From positions 1 through 48,631 of the IMG/VR virus record IMGVR_UViG_3300032116_000324: DNA of 48,631 bases; one strand, written 5' to 3'. Below are positions 1 through 8,887 of the stretch, piece after piece. The notes under the pieces were generated by a model. That model did no database searches. It saw nothing but the letters and a program-made list of their open reading frames with translations, and was not told the DNA's origin. The stretch comes from a virus. How positions within the stretch are numbered: the stretch's first letter is position 1; every line of letters starts with the position of its first letter. The position numbers and the translations under genes are program-made.

Positions 1-1
1 C

Positions 2-571
2 CCAACTGTAACTTCAACTCCGATTTGTGATCAATTATTAACGAATGAAAATGATGACAATATACTATATGAAAATGGTGATTTCTTATCATTAGAACAG
101 GACTTCTGCCCGAGTCAAACCCCTACTAATACACCAACAAACACACCAACTCCAACTAATACCCCTACTGAAACAGAAACAAGCACACCTACACCTACTG
201 AAACAGAAACAAGCACACCTACACCTACTGAAACAGAAACAAGCACACCTACACCTACTGAAACACCAACTCAAACTCCAAGTGAAACACCTACCGAAAC
301 TCCAACCCCAACTAACACAGAGACACCAACTGAAACTCCGACCCCAACTAACACAGAGACACCAACTGAAACTCCAACTAACACTCCAACTCCAACCCAA
401 ACAGAATCTAATTTACCATTAGAGACACCAACACCAACCGCAACAAGTTCTGAAACACCTACTGAAACACCAACACCAACTCCAACTCCAACTGACGCGA
501 ATGAAAATATGACAGCCGAAAATGGAGATACAATAACCGCTCAAAATGACGATCCAATTATTTTTGATTAA
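2..571 (+). CDS. Pro-Thr-rich tail fibre/adhesin protein, 3' part
   Basis: The frame is open from base 2 to TAA at 569-571, so the start lies left of the window. What is visible is a short acidic segment with two Cys (PICDQLL and QDFCPSQ), then about 125 residues of [11 protein letters not shown] low complexity, then an acidic tail ending DDPIIFD. The Thr-Pro part looks like an extended, mucin-like stalk. The tail has the same pattern (ENGD, then [11 protein letters not shown]) as the ends of the other Pro-Thr proteins here, a short beta-strand repeat. No enzymatic motif is seen. It is probably a virion surface fibre, judged by composition and by neighbouring fibre genes. Low complexity prevents a finer call. 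Confidence 0.7.
   Translation, partial: PTVTSTPICDQLLTNENDDNILYENGDFLSLEQDFCPSQTPTNTPTNTPTPTNTPTETETSTPTPTETETSTPTPTETETSTPTPTETPTQTPSETPTETPTPTNTETPTETPTPTNTETPTETPTNTPTPTQTESNLPLETPTPTATSSETPTETPTPTPTPTDANENMTAENGDTITAQNDDPIIFD
181..270 (+). repeat. 30-bp tandem repeat in Pro-Thr coding DNA
   Basis: Three consecutive 30-base units begin at 181, 211 and 241. The first two are identical and the third diverges in its last bases. Each unit encodes ten residues of the type [10 protein letters not shown], so copy-number change keeps the frame. Confidence 0.9.
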
Positions 572-595
572 ATGTAAAAAATCATAAACTCAATA

Positions 596-602
596 TATTT
601 AT
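596..602 (+). promoter_or_regulatory. TATTTAT box, candidate late promoter
   Basis: TATTTAT followed by AAAATAA lies 14 bases before the ATG at 617. The same box precedes most first genes of virion transcription units in this window. The promoter role is inferred. Confidence 0.45.
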
Positions 603-616
603 AAAATAAAAAAACT

Positions 617-1243
617 ATGGCAAACGTAAAAATATCTCAACTACCTACTTACACAGGTAATACACAAAACACTTGGATGGTAATAAACGATTCAGGTGAA
701 ACCACGAGTTATAAAGTTCAAAAACAATATTTCTTTGCGGCCGCAGGATTTTCTTGGGTAGACACCGGATCGGGAAGTAACTACCCTGCGAGTGATAGAT
801 ATGGTAATCTAACAAACGCTTCAGATAACTATATGCCTTTTAATACGACAATTTTTAACAATAATACAGATGTATTTGAATTAGTTAATTCAGGATCTGT
901 ATCTGGAACTTTAGGTGATACGGGAGCTAGGGTTTATATTAAAGTTCCTGGAATATATCAAATATCTTGTCAAGTGCATTTGTTTGACCTTTTCGGTAAT
1001 ATTGATGTTTTAGTCAAATTATCATCATCATCAACCTCGGCAGGAACAATGTCTTTGGTTACTTTACTTCACGATTATAAGTCAGTTGAAACATCTGCAG
1101 ATCAATTAATGAATGGAACACTTTTGATAAATGTAACCGATCCTACTTATTATGGACTTGCGGTAACTCCAAGTGCAAATACTCCATTCCCTTCGGCAAC
1201 CAATTCAACCCCAACAAGGTGGTTCTTCCAAAAAATATCTTAA
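617..1243 (+). CDS. Tail fibre protein with C1q/TNF-like C-terminal domain
   Basis: A 208-residue protein. The N-terminus (VKISQLP, then a stretch with VINDSGETTSYKV) is the same docking-type module as at the start of the 1104-residue fibre protein at 3694. It is presumably the part that joins the virion. From about residue 85 the pattern resembles the C1q/TNF jelly-roll: a strand with NSGSVSG, then YIKVPGIYQISCQVHLF, a typical 'vPGiY.i...v' strand, ending in RWFFQKIS. Such domains form trimeric heads on phage fibres. An intrinsic terminator follows directly, so it is probably a one-gene unit. The fold assignment is by pattern only. Confidence 0.6.
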   Translation: MANVKISQLPTYTGNTQNTWMVINDSGETTSYKVQKQYFFAAAGFSWVDTGSGSNYPASDRYGNLTNASDNYMPFNTTIFNNNTDVFELVNSGSVSGTLGDTGARVYIKVPGIYQISCQVHLFDLFGNIDVLVKLSSSSTSAGTMSLVTLLHDYKSVETSADQLMNGTLLINVTDPTYYGLAVTPSANTPFPSATNSTPTRWFFQKIS

Positions 1244-1248
1244 TAAAG

Positions 1249-1280
1249 AAACCCTCGAATAAATCGGGGGTTTATGTTTT
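1249..1280 (+). terminator. Intrinsic terminator
   Basis: AAACCCTCG (1249-1257) pairs with CGGGGGTTT (1265-1273), nine pairs including one G-U, with a 7-base loop. An interrupted T-rich run follows. It lies 6 bases after the stop of the 208-residue fibre gene. Confidence 0.8.
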
Positions 1281-1313
1281 TAATTAATCACTTGAATTTA
1301 ATTCTATTACAAC

Positions 1314-1324
1314 TATTTATTTAT
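1314..1324 (+). promoter_or_regulatory. Double TATTTAT box, candidate late promoter
   Basis: Two overlapping TATTTAT copies (1314-1320 and 1318-1324) are followed by AAAAATAAG. They sit between the terminator at 1249-1280 and the open frame of the long Pro-Thr protein. Confidence 0.45.
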
Positions 1325-1332
1325 AAAAATAA

Positions 1333-3669
1333 GTTATCTCCGCCTTTTTACAAATATCAAGCATAGTTGGAACCCCCCCATTTCAGGTTTACGTTTGTGA
1401 TGTCACTGGTTCATATTGTGAATTAGTTGATACAATTACGGGGTCCGTTCCTCCATCGGTTTTGATTCAATTACCGAGCTTCTTTGACCTTGCTCCCGCA
1501 GTATTGGTAAAAATAGTCGATGCAAATAACTGTGAAAATTATGAGATAAGACCTTGTCAAACAACTCAAACCCCAACTCCCACCCCTACGGTTACACCAA
1601 CTAACACTCAAACACCGACAAAAACTCCTACTCAAACACCAACAGTTACGCCAACAAACACTCAAACTCAAACGCCAACTAACACTGAAACCTCAACTAA
1701 CACACCAACACAAACAAATACTTCCACCCAAACACCTACAAGTACTGAAACACCTACTAATACACCAACACAAACAAATACTTCCACCGAAACACCTACA
1801 AGTACTGAAACACCTACTAACACACCAACTAGCACTACAACTCCAACAAGTACGGAAACACCAACACCAACTAATACTGAAACTTCAACTGAAACACCTA
1901 CCGAAACTCCAACCCCAACTAACACAGAGACACCTACACCTACAAACACGGAAACAACAACACCAACGAATACGGAGACACCTTCAAACACCCCAACTCA
2001 AACACCAACCTCAACACCTCCTCCGGCAATATGCTTTACAATATCTGATGAGTTCTCAAGTTGGTCTTGCACAATTTCACCATCCGGATATCATAATACA
2101 AAAGTTTACTACGCGGTATATGGATCTGATTGCACAACTGTCATAGGTTATGTCTATTGGTCTATAACTAACGATAGATGGGAAACTTCTAATGTCTTGG
2201 ATGGAACGGTATATGGATACTTGGATAATGCGGGTGATGATTATCCAATTAATGGTCAATTCTTCTTCTGGGTTCCTGTGAGTGGTGATTATGAAATAAA
2301 TGCATCTATTGAAGGAATTTGTCCTACACAAACTCCAACACCAACAAATACGACAACTAATACTTCAACACCAACAAATACGGCAACTAACACTCCAAGT
2401 AGTGTAACTCCAACACCGACACCTACAAATACTCAAACACCAACTGAAACTCCAACTCTAAATACCTGTCTGATCCAATCATGTTGTGAACCAACAGACC
2501 TCAGAACGGCATATGTTAGTATCCCTGACGCAATTGTTGGTAGAACCGGTCTATTGGGCGGATTCTGTTTCCAAATCCTTCAAGTTGGTATTTCAGGAAC
2601 TCCGAGCAATATTATGACACAATTCTATGATAATTGTTTAGATTGTGAAACCGTTAATCCTTGCCCAACTCCAACACCAACAAGAACTCCGACTAGAACA
2701 CCAAGTCAGACACCAACTCAAGCAACACCAACTCCAACATCAAGTAATACTCCAACTTTAGCGACACCTACACCAACACCTTCACATACTCCAACAAATC
2801 AAACACCAACCGTCACACCAACAAATAGTCCATCCTATTTGAATTGCGTTGCCGAATATTGTTGTGATGTTACAGATCAGGAAATCTTGAAGGTAAGAAG
2901 TGATCTTGCAATTATTGGAAATACAGTTGTATTCAATAACAAATGTTATAGAATTATTCAAAACAATCTTGTTATTGCGTTTGATATTATAAATTCCGCT
3001 TATAGTAGTTGCGCAACATGTTTAGTTGATTACGGATGTCCTACTTCAACTCCAACTCCAACTAACACAAGAACACCATCAAATACTCCTTCCAATACAC
3101 CAAGTGGTGTGACTCCGACTCCAACTCCAACTAACACACCAAGTAGTGTAACACCAACTCCAACACCAACAAACACCGCAAGTAATACACAAACACCATC
3201 CAATACCGCAACGAACACACAAACTCCATCAAATACTCCGACAAATACTCAAACACCAACTAACACAAGAACAAATACCCCAACACCTTCCAATACTCCA
3301 TCTAATACTGCAACTCCGACAGAGACACCAACTAATACTCCAACCAACACACAAACACCAACTAATACTCCAACCAACACACAAACACCATCTAACACTC
3401 CTACTAATACCCAAACCTCAAGCGAAACTCCAACAAATACACCAACTAATACTGAAACTCCAACCAATACTCCTACTAACACAACCACATCTACCGAAAC
3501 TCCGACTTCTACTCAAACTCCAACAGAAACACCAACTAACACTCCAACCAACACAGAAACTCCGACTCAAACTCCAACACCTACACCAACAACATTAGAG
3601 GAAGGTTTTTTACAACAGGAAAATCTATTCTATATCCTCCAAGAGGACCAGAATAATATCATAATATAA
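1333..3669 (+). CDS. Long Pro-Thr mucin-like fibre protein with Cys-rich domains
   Basis: The frame is open from 1333 (after TAA at 1330-1332) to TAA at 3667-3669, but no ATG, GTG or TTG occurs before TTG 1462. Residues encoded at about 1363-1550 ([19 protein letters not shown] and on) look like an intact Ig-like domain that TTG 1462 would cut in half, so the true start is probably upstream and non-canonical or damaged. After this come four globular parts and Thr-Pro linkers: linker (about 1560-2015), a domain (2025-2325), linker, a Cys-rich domain (2455-2665), linker, a second related Cys-rich domain (2830-3040), and a long linker to 3595. The C-terminal tail is hydrophobic and acidic ([16 protein letters not shown]). 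It is probably a surface adhesin or fibre, and the Thr-rich linkers are candidate glycosylation substrates. Confidence 0.65.
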   Translation, partial: VISAFLQISSIVGTPPFQVYVCDVTGSYCELVDTITGSVPPSVLIQLPSFFDLAPAVLVKIVDANNCENYEIRPCQTTQTPTPTPTVTPTNTQTPTKTPTQTPTVTPTNTQTQTPTNTETSTNTPTQTNTSTQTPTSTETPTNTPTQTNTSTETPTSTETPTNTPTSTTTPTSTETPTPTNTETSTETPTETPTPTNTETPTPTNTETTTPTNTETPSNTPTQTPTSTPPPAICFTISDEFSSWSCTISPSGYHNTKVYYAVYGSDCTTVIGYVYWSITNDRWETSNVLDGTVYGYLDNAGDDYPINGQFFFWVPVSGDYEINASIEGICPTQTPTPTNTTTNTSTPTNTATNTPSSVTPTPTPTNTQTPTETPTLNTCLIQSCCEPTDLRTAYVSIPDAIVGRTGLLGGFCFQILQVGISGTPSNIMTQFYDNCLDCETVNPCPTPTPTRTPTRTPSQTPTQATPTPTSSNTPTLATPTPTPSHTPTNQTPTVTPTNSPSYLNCVAEYCCDVTDQEILKVRSDLAIIGNTVVFNNKCYRIIQNNLVIAFDIINSAYSSCATCLVDYGCPTSTPTPTNTRTPSNTPSNTPSGVTPTPTPTNTPSSVTPTPTPTNTASNTQTPSNTATNTQTPSNTPTNTQTPTNTRTNTPTPSNTPSNTATPTETPTNTPTNTQTPTNTPTNTQTPSNTPTNTQTSSETPTNTPTNTETPTNTPTNTTTSTETPTSTQTPTETPTNTPTNTETPTQTPTPTPTTLEEGFLQQENLFYILQEDQNNIII
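1681..1830 (+). repeat. 60-bp imperfect tandem repeat
   Basis: Units begin at 1681 and 1741, with a partial third unit at 1801. The run of about 40 bases around ACACAAACAAATACTTCC is shared by the first two. Each unit encodes 20 Thr-Pro-rich residues, in frame. Confidence 0.85.
3331..3390 (+). repeat. Perfect 30-bp direct repeat
   Basis: The 30 bases at 3331-3360 recur exactly at 3361-3390 and encode [10 protein letters not shown] twice. This points to recent slippage or duplication in the Pro-Thr stalk, or to a region prone to assembly collapse. Confidence 0.9.
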
Positions 3670-3683
3670 TTGAATAAATGAAA

Positions 3684-3690
3684 TATTTAT
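3684..3690 (+). promoter_or_regulatory. TATTTAT box directly at a start codon
   Basis: TATTTAT lies only 3 bases before the ATG at 3694. If it were a -10 box, transcription would start inside the gene, so this copy tests the promoter reading. Confidence 0.35.
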
Positions 3691-3693
3691 AAA

Positions 3694-6600
3694 ATGATGC
3701 CAAATTTACCAATATCACAGCTACCCTCAGTGGGTAATACGGGTTATACTGAATCTGATATACTTGTTTTTGTTAATTATCAAATTGAAACTGGAACAAC
3801 ATCTAACACACCCTTATCACAAGTTAAGGAATGGGTTTTATCCGGATTAAGCGAAAACTACCTTCCTTTAAGTGGAGGGACCGTAAGTGGTGACACCATA
3901 TTTCAGAGTGGATTAACCGCTAATACAATATCGGCCACAACATATTTGAATTTACCTGATGTTGAACCGAGTAAAAAAATTGTTCTGAAAAAACTATATC
4001 TAGGTAATAGAAATGTTAATAACAGTACGAACCCTTTTGTTAGCTCAATATTAAATCAATCGTTAAACAATCAAACAAAACGTATTTTTACATCACCAAA
4101 TCAATATACCGGAAGTTTTCTTGATTATTATTTTACCGTGAATGATGGTGTTGAGAGAAAAAAGATTTTGTTTTCTAGGGGTATTGCACCTAATATCATT
4201 ACAGGAACTACGATTGATGACATGGTTGATTATATTGTTGACACATATGTTGATGTTAATGTAAACTTTTACTGTGAATTATGGGTTTTTTTGGATAAAA
4301 ATTTTAACGAAATTAAACAACTTAAATTAGTAAATCCTCTTTTTAATTCTTTACATCCGAGGAAATTAAATTCAACCAGATCCTATCTCGGTGTAACTGA
4401 ATTTGTTAGGAAAACAGAATACCCTGACTTTTCTTGGTTAGACGATAATACAATTACAAGTAATTTTAACGCTCCTTCTGACATTTGGTATGATCCTCTA
4501 ACTTCAGAGGATATACCTAAGAAGATTCATGATATTGTTAACACATCCGGTTTTTACGGAACATTGTCAGGTTTTGCTCAAACAGTAATAAATGTGGGTT
4601 CTTGGGATACCGATGTGAGAAATGTTGTTAATAATTCAGTATATGTAGAAACCTTACAAAATTTTTATACCAAATTCATAGTTCCAACTAATAGATATAA
4701 TTTTACAAACGTAAATTTACAAAAGTTGAATAACTTTTATGGTGATATTTTTTATGACAACGTAAGTGGATCTCCTTTGGTGTTTTCGGCCAACTCAAAT
4801 ACAGATGTTTATCCATCACCTTATTTTCTACAATTGATAGACACATACAAAATATATCCGTCGGGTCAATTTGGTTATATTTTTTATTCTTCGTCTGCTG
4901 AAGCAGATACACAACTCAACGACCTTAATTATAGTGTTGGTCATGACAATGAATTAAAATACATAAATAGAAACACAAGAGAATTCGGAAGTTATATCCA
5001 AGTTATACCAGGAATTAATGAAAACTATTCTCTCAACGTTAAAATTTCAGGTGATCCGGATCAAAATTTATGTAATTCTTTCATAGATGATCTATTTGAT
5101 AACAGATTGGTTCTTAATAACCCAAATGTCAAGTTGAACAGTTCTGCATGGCAAAATATAAAAAATTTTAACAAATCTGAATTTTATAATTCTGTGTTGA
5201 CCGGTCAAACCGAGTTTAATTTCCTTCTTCAGTCCACAGATGTGAAAATGGAGCAATTGTCTGAAAATTATCAATTTACCGGAAGTTCTTTTGTTAGAAA
5301 AATTTACAACTCCGGAGAATTCTCATACTATGGAGATAGTAGTGGGACGTATCTCCAATTTGGAGTAAATTCACTTTCCGGAGAAGGATTATTTGACCAA
5401 AATTTCAATAGTGGCGGTTTCGGGAGTGACAATTTAGGTCAATGTATTGACAAACAAAGTAATGGGAAAATAATTGTTGGTGGGGCTTTCTCCGAATATG
5501 ATGAAAGTACCTCAACATATTATATGAATAATATCATGAGATTGAATACTGATGGAACTTACGATACATCGTTCGTTAATGGAATTGGATATGGGTTTAA
5601 TAATCCAGTATATGCGGTTGCTGTTCAATCAGACGATAAGATAATCGTTGGTGGTGTGTTTAGTACATATACTGATAATACAGGATCTTATTCCTGCAAT
5701 AACATTGCAAGATTAAACTCTGACGGAACTTTTGATACAACATTTAATAGTGGTGGTAATGATTTTGATGACTATGTCAATACAATAGCAATTCAATCGG
5801 ATGGTAAAATAATATGTGGTGGCGCATTTAATATATACAACGATATTAATGGAAATTGGAACACAACATATTTGATAAGGTTAAATACAGATGGGACTGC
5901 GGATTTGAGTTTTGTTGGAGATAACTATGGATTTAATAATATTGTTCGTGTGGTATCTATACAAAGTAATGGTAAAGTATTAGTTGGTGGTGATTTCTCA
6001 CAGTATTCCAATAGTGCCGCAACAAACAACATGTCCCACATATGTAGATTAAATACTAACGGAGATTTTGACACATCTTTCGGAACAATTGGTTTTGGAT
6101 TTGATGATTCTGTTGACGCATTTGCGATTCAATCTGATGGAAAAATATTAGTCGGAGGAGTTTTCAATTTATACACTTCGGGCCCTTATGAATGTGCAAA
6201 GATTGCAAGATTAAATTCAGATGGTAGTTTTGATACTTCATTTTTAGACGGAATCGGAGTATATGGTTTTGCCGGTGGTTGGGTTAGAGATATAAAAATA
6301 CAAAATGATGGAAAAATTTTGGTTGTTGGTGGTTTTTATTCTTATGATGATGAAACCGGATCTTATTTTCCCAATAGAATCGCTAGGTTAAATAGCGATG
6401 GAACTTATGACACAACATTCAACCAAGGGGGGACAGGATTCACCGGTTGGGATGTTTATCAAATGTTATTGACAGAAGAAACAGTTATTGATAAAATCTC
6501 TGTTGATGCGATTTATAAGGGACATTCTTTTAGACCATTCATATATCCACTAAATCTAACACAAATATTTTTTGATGTTCCATCGTCTTATTTATATGAC

Positions 6601-7008
6601 GGAACAAATTTGATTCCTTCAGATAATTCTTCAAATAATATTTTTGAGTTTGTAGGATCAACCATTACAAATAAAAAACTTTGTTTGATTGTATATTACA
6701 AAAAACTTGATTCTTATGATTTATTTGTTGAGGATATTGTTTTGGCAGAACCTCGCGGTGGTTTCGGTTATGTTGAAACCAATGTTATAACTTTGATGAT
6801 AAATAACTTAGAAAAAATATTCACAACTAATTTAGGTAATAACGTCAAGTCAAGACAAATCAAACCAAATAATTTAGAGGTTTACCTTGGAATACTTGAT
6901 GTAGATACAAACAAAGTTAATACGATACCAAACTATAAAATTGTAGTAGACAATTATGGTGGTAACCTGATATTTAGATTAGTAAAGGGTGGTCTTAATA
7001 TGAATTGA
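3694..7008 (+). CDS. Large tail fibre with six delta-60 (beta-propeller) repeats
   Basis: 1104 residues. The N-terminus (LPISQLPSVGNTGY) is the docking module shared with the protein at 617. Residues 57-88 hold the fibre motif YLPLSGGTVSG and then ISATTYLNLP, a ten-residue string repeated in the protein at 9909. A long unassigned region follows. Residues about 565-925 contain six repeats of the form 'AiQSdGKIivGG.Fs ... iaRLNsDGt.DtsF', the delta-60/DUF5122 repeat that builds a beta-propeller. This is a likely receptor- or glycan-binding head. The C-terminal 180 residues are unassigned. Start ATG 3694 is immediately followed by ATG 3697, and either fits. Tandem hairpins follow the stop. Confidence 0.75.
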   Translation: MMPNLPISQLPSVGNTGYTESDILVFVNYQIETGTTSNTPLSQVKEWVLSGLSENYLPLSGGTVSGDTIFQSGLTANTISATTYLNLPDVEPSKKIVLKKLYLGNRNVNNSTNPFVSSILNQSLNNQTKRIFTSPNQYTGSFLDYYFTVNDGVERKKILFSRGIAPNIITGTTIDDMVDYIVDTYVDVNVNFYCELWVFLDKNFNEIKQLKLVNPLFNSLHPRKLNSTRSYLGVTEFVRKTEYPDFSWLDDNTITSNFNAPSDIWYDPLTSEDIPKKIHDIVNTSGFYGTLSGFAQTVINVGSWDTDVRNVVNNSVYVETLQNFYTKFIVPTNRYNFTNVNLQKLNNFYGDIFYDNVSGSPLVFSANSNTDVYPSPYFLQLIDTYKIYPSGQFGYIFYSSSAEADTQLNDLNYSVGHDNELKYINRNTREFGSYIQVIPGINENYSLNVKISGDPDQNLCNSFIDDLFDNRLVLNNPNVKLNSSAWQNIKNFNKSEFYNSVLTGQTEFNFLLQSTDVKMEQLSENYQFTGSSFVRKIYNSGEFSYYGDSSGTYLQFGVNSLSGEGLFDQNFNSGGFGSDNLGQCIDKQSNGKIIVGGAFSEYDESTSTYYMNNIMRLNTDGTYDTSFVNGIGYGFNNPVYAVAVQSDDKIIVGGVFSTYTDNTGSYSCNNIARLNSDGTFDTTFNSGGNDFDDYVNTIAIQSDGKIICGGAFNIYNDINGNWNTTYLIRLNTDGTADLSFVGDNYGFNNIVRVVSIQSNGKVLVGGDFSQYSNSAATNNMSHICRLNTNGDFDTSFGTIGFGFDDSVDAFAIQSDGKILVGGVFNLYTSGPYECAKIARLNSDGSFDTSFLDGIGVYGFAGGWVRDIKIQNDGKILVVGGFYSYDDETGSYFPNRIARLNSDGTYDTTFNQGGTGFTGWDVYQMLLTEETVIDKISVDAIYKGHSFRPFIYPLNLTQIFFDVPSSYLYDGTNLIPSDNSSNNIFEFVGSTITNKKLCLIVYYKKLDSYDLFVEDIVLAEPRGGFGYVETNVITLMINNLEKIFTTNLGNNVKSRQIKPNNLEVYLGILDVDTNKVNTIPNYKIVVDNYGGNLIFRLVKGGLNMN

Positions 7009-7021
7009 CCGCCTCATAAGA

Positions 7022-7050
7022 GAAGATCGTTAATATAAATTCGGTCTTTC
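7022..7050 (+). terminator. Hairpin 1 of a tandem pair (weak terminator)
   Basis: AAGATCG (7023-7029) pairs with CGGTCTT (7042-7048), with one G-U, around a 12-base loop TTAATATAAATT. Only a short T run follows. Confidence 0.5.
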
Positions 7051-7058
7051 ATAATTAG

Positions 7059-7095
7059 GGCGGCGTTAATAAAAATTCGCCGCCTCATTTTTTTT
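7059..7095 (+). terminator. Intrinsic terminator, hairpin 2 of the pair
   Basis: GGCGGCG (7059-7065) pairs perfectly with CGCCGCC (7078-7084). The 12-base loop TTAATAAAAATT nearly equals the loop of the preceding hairpin. TCA and eight T residues follow. It ends the 1104-residue fibre transcript. Confidence 0.8.
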
Positions 7096-7104
7096 ATAAC
7101 GAAC

Positions 7105-7111
7105 TATTTAT
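7105..7111 (+). promoter_or_regulatory. TATTTAT box, candidate late promoter
   Basis: TATTTAT then ATATAAATAAA lies 27 bases before the ATG at 7139 and just after a terminator. Confidence 0.45.
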
Positions 7112-7138
7112 ATATAAATAAAAATTAAAATATAGATT

Positions 7139-7459
7139 ATGAACACTTATACAATGGAAATTAAAGACATGATTGTGATCTCAGAAATCAGCGGATACAC
7201 AAATTTTGTGACTAGAATATCGTGGAATTACAAAGGTGTCAATGAAATTGGGGTTGAAAGTGAATTCAACGCTGTTACCAAGTATACCCAAGTTGATGAA
7301 GAAAATTTCATTGAATATTCCGCTCTTACAGAATCAAACGTAATATCGTGGATTGAATCTCATCCTGATTTATTAAGAGTTAAATCATATGTTGACAACT
7401 CAATTGCAAATAAAATGAGTAAATCAAAAAAAAGATTACCATTCCCTTGGTTAACATAA
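7139..7459 (+). CDS. Small virion-associated protein (DUF7936-like, tentative)
   Basis: 106 residues. An N-terminal strand-rich half (MEIKDMIVISEISGYTNFV, then TRISWNYKG) is followed by an acidic segment with YSALTESNVISWIES and a basic C-terminus (KMSKSKKRLPFPWLT). The layout recalls small conserved proteins found near fibre and baseplate genes of T4-like cyanophages (the DUF7936 type), with a beta domain followed by 'l.e..v..W'. There are no catalytic residues and no signal peptide. It is the first gene after a terminator and TATTTAT box, with the next gene 4 bases on, so it probably heads a fibre-gene operon. Function unknown. Confidence 0.5.
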   Translation: MNTYTMEIKDMIVISEISGYTNFVTRISWNYKGVNEIGVESEFNAVTKYTQVDEENFIEYSALTESNVISWIESHPDLLRVKSYVDNSIANKMSKSKKRLPFPWLT

Positions 7460-7463
7460 TCAT

Positions 7464-7853
7464 ATGATTAGATATAATACTAAAAGATATTGGGGTTATT
7501 CAACTGACACAAAACCAGCCGGTGCTCAATTTGGTGATAGGTTTTTGGAGATGGATACTAAAAACGAATATGTGTTTAGTAGTTATAATGAGTGGAAAAT
7601 AATTAATCAACCGTTTCTGAGAAATAGAACAAATTCAAGTTCTACAGATATAATAAAACAATACGAATCAATCTTTAATCCTTGTGATTTGGAAATACTT
7701 AGCACAAGTGTATTTATAGTTGATGACTTTGCCTGTTATTACGTTTTGGGTGATTTAATAAACAATGGATCCCTTGTTGTAGATGGAGAATGTAAGATTG
7801 GTGGTACATTATCAGGTAGTGGACCAATAACAGGGTCAGGAATAATAACTTAA
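7464..7853 (+). CDS. Hypothetical fibre-region protein
   Basis: 129 residues with no family I recognise. The N-terminal half is polar and aromatic (YWGYSTDTKPAGAQFGDRF). The C-terminal quarter is a run of short turns (LINNGSLVVDGECKIGG, then SGSGPITGSGIIT), as in beta-helix ends or trimer tips of phage fibres. It starts 4 bases after the previous stop and is followed 11 bases later by the first adhesin paralogue, so it is probably co-transcribed. A virion part is likely from context only. Confidence 0.5.
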   Translation: MIRYNTKRYWGYSTDTKPAGAQFGDRFLEMDTKNEYVFSSYNEWKIINQPFLRNRTNSSSTDIIKQYESIFNPCDLEILSTSVFIVDDFACYYVLGDLINNGSLVVDGECKIGGTLSGSGPITGSGIIT

Positions 7854-7864
7854 AAAAATTAAAT

Positions 7865-8710
7865 ATGCCATCATATATTGAACTAAATAAAAATTCTTCT
7901 TTTCCCGCATCTTCAAGTTCCGGAAAAATGATTTTCGGTGTTAAAACAAATGAAAAGGTGGCATTGACCGATCATTTGGGTAATACTGTCGAAATTGGTG
8001 GGGAAGGAACGGGGTTTCAAATTCCACAACCCATTATATCAATAACAGGAACCAACGCGAATGGTGTTGCAATACAACTTCCAGATACCGGACTTGACTA
8101 TACCCAAGGAAATCCTGAAATATTTTTGTTCAGATGGAGGAATTCACATCATTCTAAATTTGGAACTAGAAGGAGACGAAAAAAGTCAAAGTGGGTTCAC
8201 CCATCAACTAATGATGCAAATACAAAATGGCAGGGTTGGAGGTTTTTTGGGGGGAGTCAAATTGACGCCGGGTCTAATATTTTAACAGGTAGAACAACAG
8301 AATGGGTAATACCTTCAGGAATAACACCTTATGAAAAATTTTTTATTGACTTCAATAAATATATGTTTTGGAATATAACAAATACGAATACCGGAGGAAC
8401 AGTAACGGACGTGAATGTTTGGGCTTATGATAGCTTTTTACCAACAAACCATGGAACTATAGAAAATATTATTAATATAGGAGGTACTAGAGGTAGTAAA
8501 CTAAGTAATATAATAAAATTTAGTTTTGCAGTTGCAATTGACAATCCTGACGCAACAAAAACAAATGGACTATGTCCTAAAATATTCGGACCTCTTTCCG
8601 AACCTATATTTTCAATTATTGACGCATCAGGTGGGCTTTTTGCGGATGTTATATTAGTAAAAGAAAATCATATGAATCATAAACATGTAATAAAAAACAC
8701 GTTAAATTAA
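7865..8710 (+). CDS. Adhesin-like fibre protein, paralogue 1
   Basis: 281 residues, homologous over its full length to the next gene (8888-9769). Shared blocks are MPSYIEL, GKMIFG.KTNEK, IPQPI, NPE.FLFRW, KWVHP, LTGRTTEW, IDFNKYMFWN, AVAIDNPDAT, NGLCPKIFGPLSEP and NHMNHKHV. The N-terminal 48 residues look like a docking module ending in a Gly-rich hinge (EIGG), and the rest would be the head. A basic patch (TRRRRKKSKW) occurs near residue 101 and a His-rich end (NHMNHKH) at the C-terminus. I know no domain for it. A strongly structured intergenic element separates the two copies. Confidence 0.6.
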   Translation: MPSYIELNKNSSFPASSSSGKMIFGVKTNEKVALTDHLGNTVEIGGEGTGFQIPQPIISITGTNANGVAIQLPDTGLDYTQGNPEIFLFRWRNSHHSKFGTRRRRKKSKWVHPSTNDANTKWQGWRFFGGSQIDAGSNILTGRTTEWVIPSGITPYEKFFIDFNKYMFWNITNTNTGGTVTDVNVWAYDSFLPTNHGTIENIINIGGTRGSKLSNIIKFSFAVAIDNPDATKTNGLCPKIFGPLSEPIFSIIDASGGLFADVILVKENHMNHKHVIKNTLN

Positions 8711-8720
8711 AAATATTATG

Positions 8721-8874
8721 ATCAATTATGGGATAATGATGTTATTTTTTTCGTCCCCCCTACCAAGGGTAGGGATGAACGAGCTAGTGTCTTATCCCTT
8801 CGGGCCGAAAGGCCTCTGGCGCCTATAAAGCGCCAGAGGGAATTGGATCGTATTGTTGTTGTCCCATAATTGAT
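8721..8874 (+). ncRNA. Large structured RNA-like element between adhesin paralogues
   Basis: 8721-8733 pairs perfectly with 8862-8874 (13 bp), and pairing can continue with G-U pairs to 8741/8854. Inside are CCCTACC/GGTAGGG (8758-8764/8068-type partner at 8768-8774), a GGCC-GAAA-GGCC tetraloop hairpin (8803-8814), and a perfect 10-bp hairpin CCTCTGGCGC/GCGCCAGAGG (8813-8822/8830-8839). The last two share bases 8813-8814, so they would compete there. GGGATAA (8730-8736) can instead pair with TTATCCC (8792-8798), giving an alternative fold. The element is far more GC-rich than its surroundings and has no trailing T run, so it is not a simple terminator. Whether it acts as RNA is inferred. Confidence 0.55.
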
Positions 8875-8887
8875 AAAAAACAAATTT

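Noticed and set aside
92-400. Long minus-strand open frames in the Pro-Thr regions (here, and at 1668-1991, 3030-3488 and 19914-20102)
   Set aside because: They are low-complexity mirror images (Trp/Cys/Ser or Val/Gly runs) of ACN-CCN coding repeats, with no start context and no domain.
8870-8887. Upstream TTG start for the second adhesin paralogue
   Set aside because: It lies in the closing stem of the structured element, and the paralogue begins exactly at the MPSYIEL equivalent of ATG 8888.
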